Part shown: piece after piece, positions 5,571-6,744 of the stretch
Layout: the number at the start of each line of letters is the position of its first letter
Position numbering within the stretch: position 1 is the stretch's first letter
Assembly: GCA_023487865.1 (NCBI GenBank)
Contig: JAMDBG010000158.1
Location: 1-6,744 of the forward strand
Direction: 5' to 3'
From: Deltaproteobacteria bacterium
GTDB taxonomy: Bacteria; Desulfobacterota; Syntrophia; Syntrophales; UBA5619
Length of the DNA: 6,744 bases
The notes under the pieces: generated by a model
Told to the model about the DNA's origin: nothing
The model's input: the letters and a program-made list of their open reading frames with translations, nothing else
The model's database searches: none
Position numbers and translations under genes: made by a program

Positions 5571-6125
5571 TCATTCCTTCCACGCGCTTTGTCGGCGGAC
5601 AGATCCCCGGCGCGGGGGTTTACCCGACCCGCGTTCGTCGGGGTGCTGGGACCCCCTGTTTCGGCATGAATTTTTACCTTGACCCCCCTGTTTCGCCACG
5701 TTTCTGAGAGGGGCCGAAACCCCGCTTTCAGGGCCCGCCGCTCCTTGGCTGAACAGGTCCGCTTGAGCGGCTTTCCCGGCCATGGCCAACAGCGCCTTTT
5801 CCCTGCCGTAAGTGTCACGCGGCAACCGCTTCCTGGCGTGCAGGCCGAGCCACCGCCGGAGCTGGGCCTGCTCCTCCTCGTTTGGGTCAAGGCCCGTCAA
5901 TCCCTTTCTCGCGGTGCGGATGTCGGCGAGCATCTCCAGGGTGAAATACCCCTCGGCCTTGACCCGGGCGATCTTCCTCTGGGCACTGATCCAGGTCAGG
6001 TTGCCGTTGGTCCGGGAGCGGCAGATCTCCTCGTCGCTATACCAGATCCCTTTGAGGCTGTTCTTGTCCAGCGGACACAAGGGGGCAAGGCAGTTCTCAA
6101 AGAGGCCGCAGGCGATCTCTGTCAT
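5571..6125 (-). CDS. Hypothetical protein coupled to the DnaC-like gene
   Basis: The 184-residue product is of unknown function. Its N-terminal part has four cysteines (C6, C12, C17, C35) around CPLDKNSLKGIWYSDEEIC (17-35), which could bind a metal. The middle (45-125) is helical and charged and looks like real protein. From about residue 147 the sequence turns into Arg/Gly/Ser-rich low complexity, exactly after a run of six C on the plus strand, so the tail may be the product of a frame change. The ATG overlaps the stop of the helicase-loader gene in an ATGA (6122-6125), showing translational coupling. Its place between a DnaC-type loader and a small HTH protein suggests a replication or control function on a prophage-like element, but that is inference from position only. 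Confidence 0.6.
   Translation of the reverse strand: MTEIACGLFENCLAPLCPLDKNSLKGIWYSDEEICRSRTNGNLTWISAQRKIARVKAEGYFTLEMLADIRTARKGLTGLDPNEEEQAQLRRWLGLHARKRLPRDTYGREKALLAMAGKAAQADLFSQGAAGPESGVSAPLRNVAKQGGQGKNSCRNRGSQHPDERGSGKPPRRGSVRRQSAWKE
5650..5695. repeat. Direct repeat with C-run length difference
   Basis: GACCCCCTGTTTCG (5650-5663, five C) recurs as a 15-base copy with six C (5681-5695), the two starts 31 bases apart. Both lie inside the 3' part of the minus-strand hypothetical gene. The six-C run (5683-5688) is the point where removing one base would join that gene to the frame of the HTH protein. Confidence 0.6.
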
Positions 6126-6744
6126 TGCATCTTCCCTCCTATCGGGAAAAGCTCCGGGGAGGAGCCGGGAACCATCCCTTCATTCGTCCCCTGATGGTTG
6201 AACCGCCGGTAGCTCTCCCAGTCGAAAAAGAGGATCCTGGATTCGCCCTCGAAGAGCCGATCGATGATCCGCTCGCCCAGGAGCTTCTCCAGGGTCTTCA
6301 GGTTCCGGATATTGCTGGTCAGGATCACGGGAAGCATCGCCTCGTAGCGAAGGTCGAGGACCTCATAGAGGATCATCCGCTCCGTGTCCGTACCAAACTG
6401 GACGCCCACTTCGTCGATGACTAGCAGGTCGAGCTCCCCCAAACGCCGGAGGATATCGCTCTGGGTCACCTCCGAATCCCGGTTGAAGGTCTCCTTGATC
6501 TCCCGGAGGAGCCGCGGCGTCTTGGTGAAGAGCGCCGACCAGCCCGCCTGTATGATCCGGTTAATGATAGCGGCGCAGAGATGCCCCTTGCCGGTGCCGG
6601 TGTTCCCCACAAAGAGAAGCCAGGTGCCCGCGTCCCGGTGCCGGGCGAAATCGTCGGCGAACGTCTTCGCGTAGGCGAGAATCTTTGCCTGCCGGTCTTG
6701 GTGTTCGCCATAGAGGGAGAAGTTTTCGAAGCGCTTCTCTACAA
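6122..6744 (-). CDS. dnaC-like: DnaC-type replicative helicase loader (AAA+ ATPase), partial at right edge
   Basis: The gene runs off the window, with 206 C-terminal residues visible (numbered here from the edge). RFENFSLYGEHQ (4-15) matches the linker before the ATPase domain of E. coli DnaC. Walker A is GNTGTGKGH (46-54), Walker B is LLVIDEVGVQ (106-115), and LTSN (141-144) is the sensor-1 strand. LLGERIIDRLFEG (154-166) contains the arginine finger region, and FFDWESYRR (172-180) is the typical DnaC ending. A GTG at 6610 is inside the Walker A segment and is not the true start, since the frame is open and homologous up to the edge. It loads the hexameric helicase onto DNA during replication initiation. 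Phage and integrative-element copies are common, and the following coupled gene and excisionase-like gene fit that setting. The family is clear; host versus element origin is inferred as element. Confidence 0.88.
   Translation of the reverse strand, partial: VEKRFENFSLYGEHQDRQAKILAYAKTFADDFARHRDAGTWLLFVGNTGTGKGHLCAAIINRIIQAGWSALFTKTPRLLREIKETFNRDSEVTQSDILRRLGELDLLVIDEVGVQFGTDTERMILYEVLDLRYEAMLPVILTSNIRNLKTLEKLLGERIIDRLFEGESRILFFDWESYRRFNHQGTNEGMVPGSSPELFPIGGKMQ

Noticed and set aside
1..6744. CRISPR array or insertion sequence
   Set aside because: No regularly spaced repeats and no transposase. The AAA+ protein resembles IstB, but its RFENF linker and FFDWESY ending fit DnaC better, and no IstA is seen.

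Overview
The window (about 6.7 kb, mostly GC-rich, with an AT-richer stretch around 4.1-5.3 kb) reads as bacterial DNA. The coding style and transporter type would fit a syntrophic or sulfate-reducing deltaproteobacterium, but that is only a guess because there is no phylogenetic marker. It appears to span a junction between ordinary chromosome (left) and an integrated mobile element or genomic island (right).

Left, 1-1650: after a short stretch with no recognisable gene comes a complete minus-strand MFS transporter of the oxalate/formate-antiporter or monocarboxylate type (185-1477). Next is a minus-strand factor-independent terminator (1583-1618). At 1650-1676 lies a minus-strand sequence ending in CCA that looks like the T-arm and acceptor end of tmRNA (ssrA) or a tRNA, one base short and with no body. 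This is what an integrase leaves at the far end of an element inserted in the 3' end of such a gene. A broken clostripain-like (peptidase C11) gene lies just inside (1714-2133). It keeps the catalytic His motif but lacks the Cys half.

Middle, 2380-5191: three plus-strand genes, probably read from a promoter at 2322-2350. They are a 569-residue AlbA_2 / histidine-kinase-type ATPase / winged-helix protein, a 161-residue protein with a PD-(D/E)XK-like core, and a 168-residue VRR-NUC-like PD-(D/E)XK nuclease. No methyltransferase or integrase is visible. A regulator/ATPase followed by two compact putative nucleases, on what looks like an element, makes this the best candidate for an undescribed (perhaps defence) system. 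A perfect 12-bp tandem duplication plus an inverted copy sits at the start of the second gene and separates its Shine-Dalgarno from its ATG. A 7-bp inverted repeat lies before the third gene.

Right, 5192-6744: an imperfect palindrome (5232-5297) with some resemblance to an integron attC site separates the plus-strand genes from a converging minus-strand operon. That operon is a DnaC-type helicase loader (6122 to beyond the edge), a Cys-containing protein of unknown function translationally coupled to it (5571-6125), and a small excisionase-type helix-turn-helix protein (5327-5560). The last two may be one gene split by a base change in a run of six C. This operon is typical of prophage or plasmid-like replication and control, and supports the view that the right side of the window is mobile.
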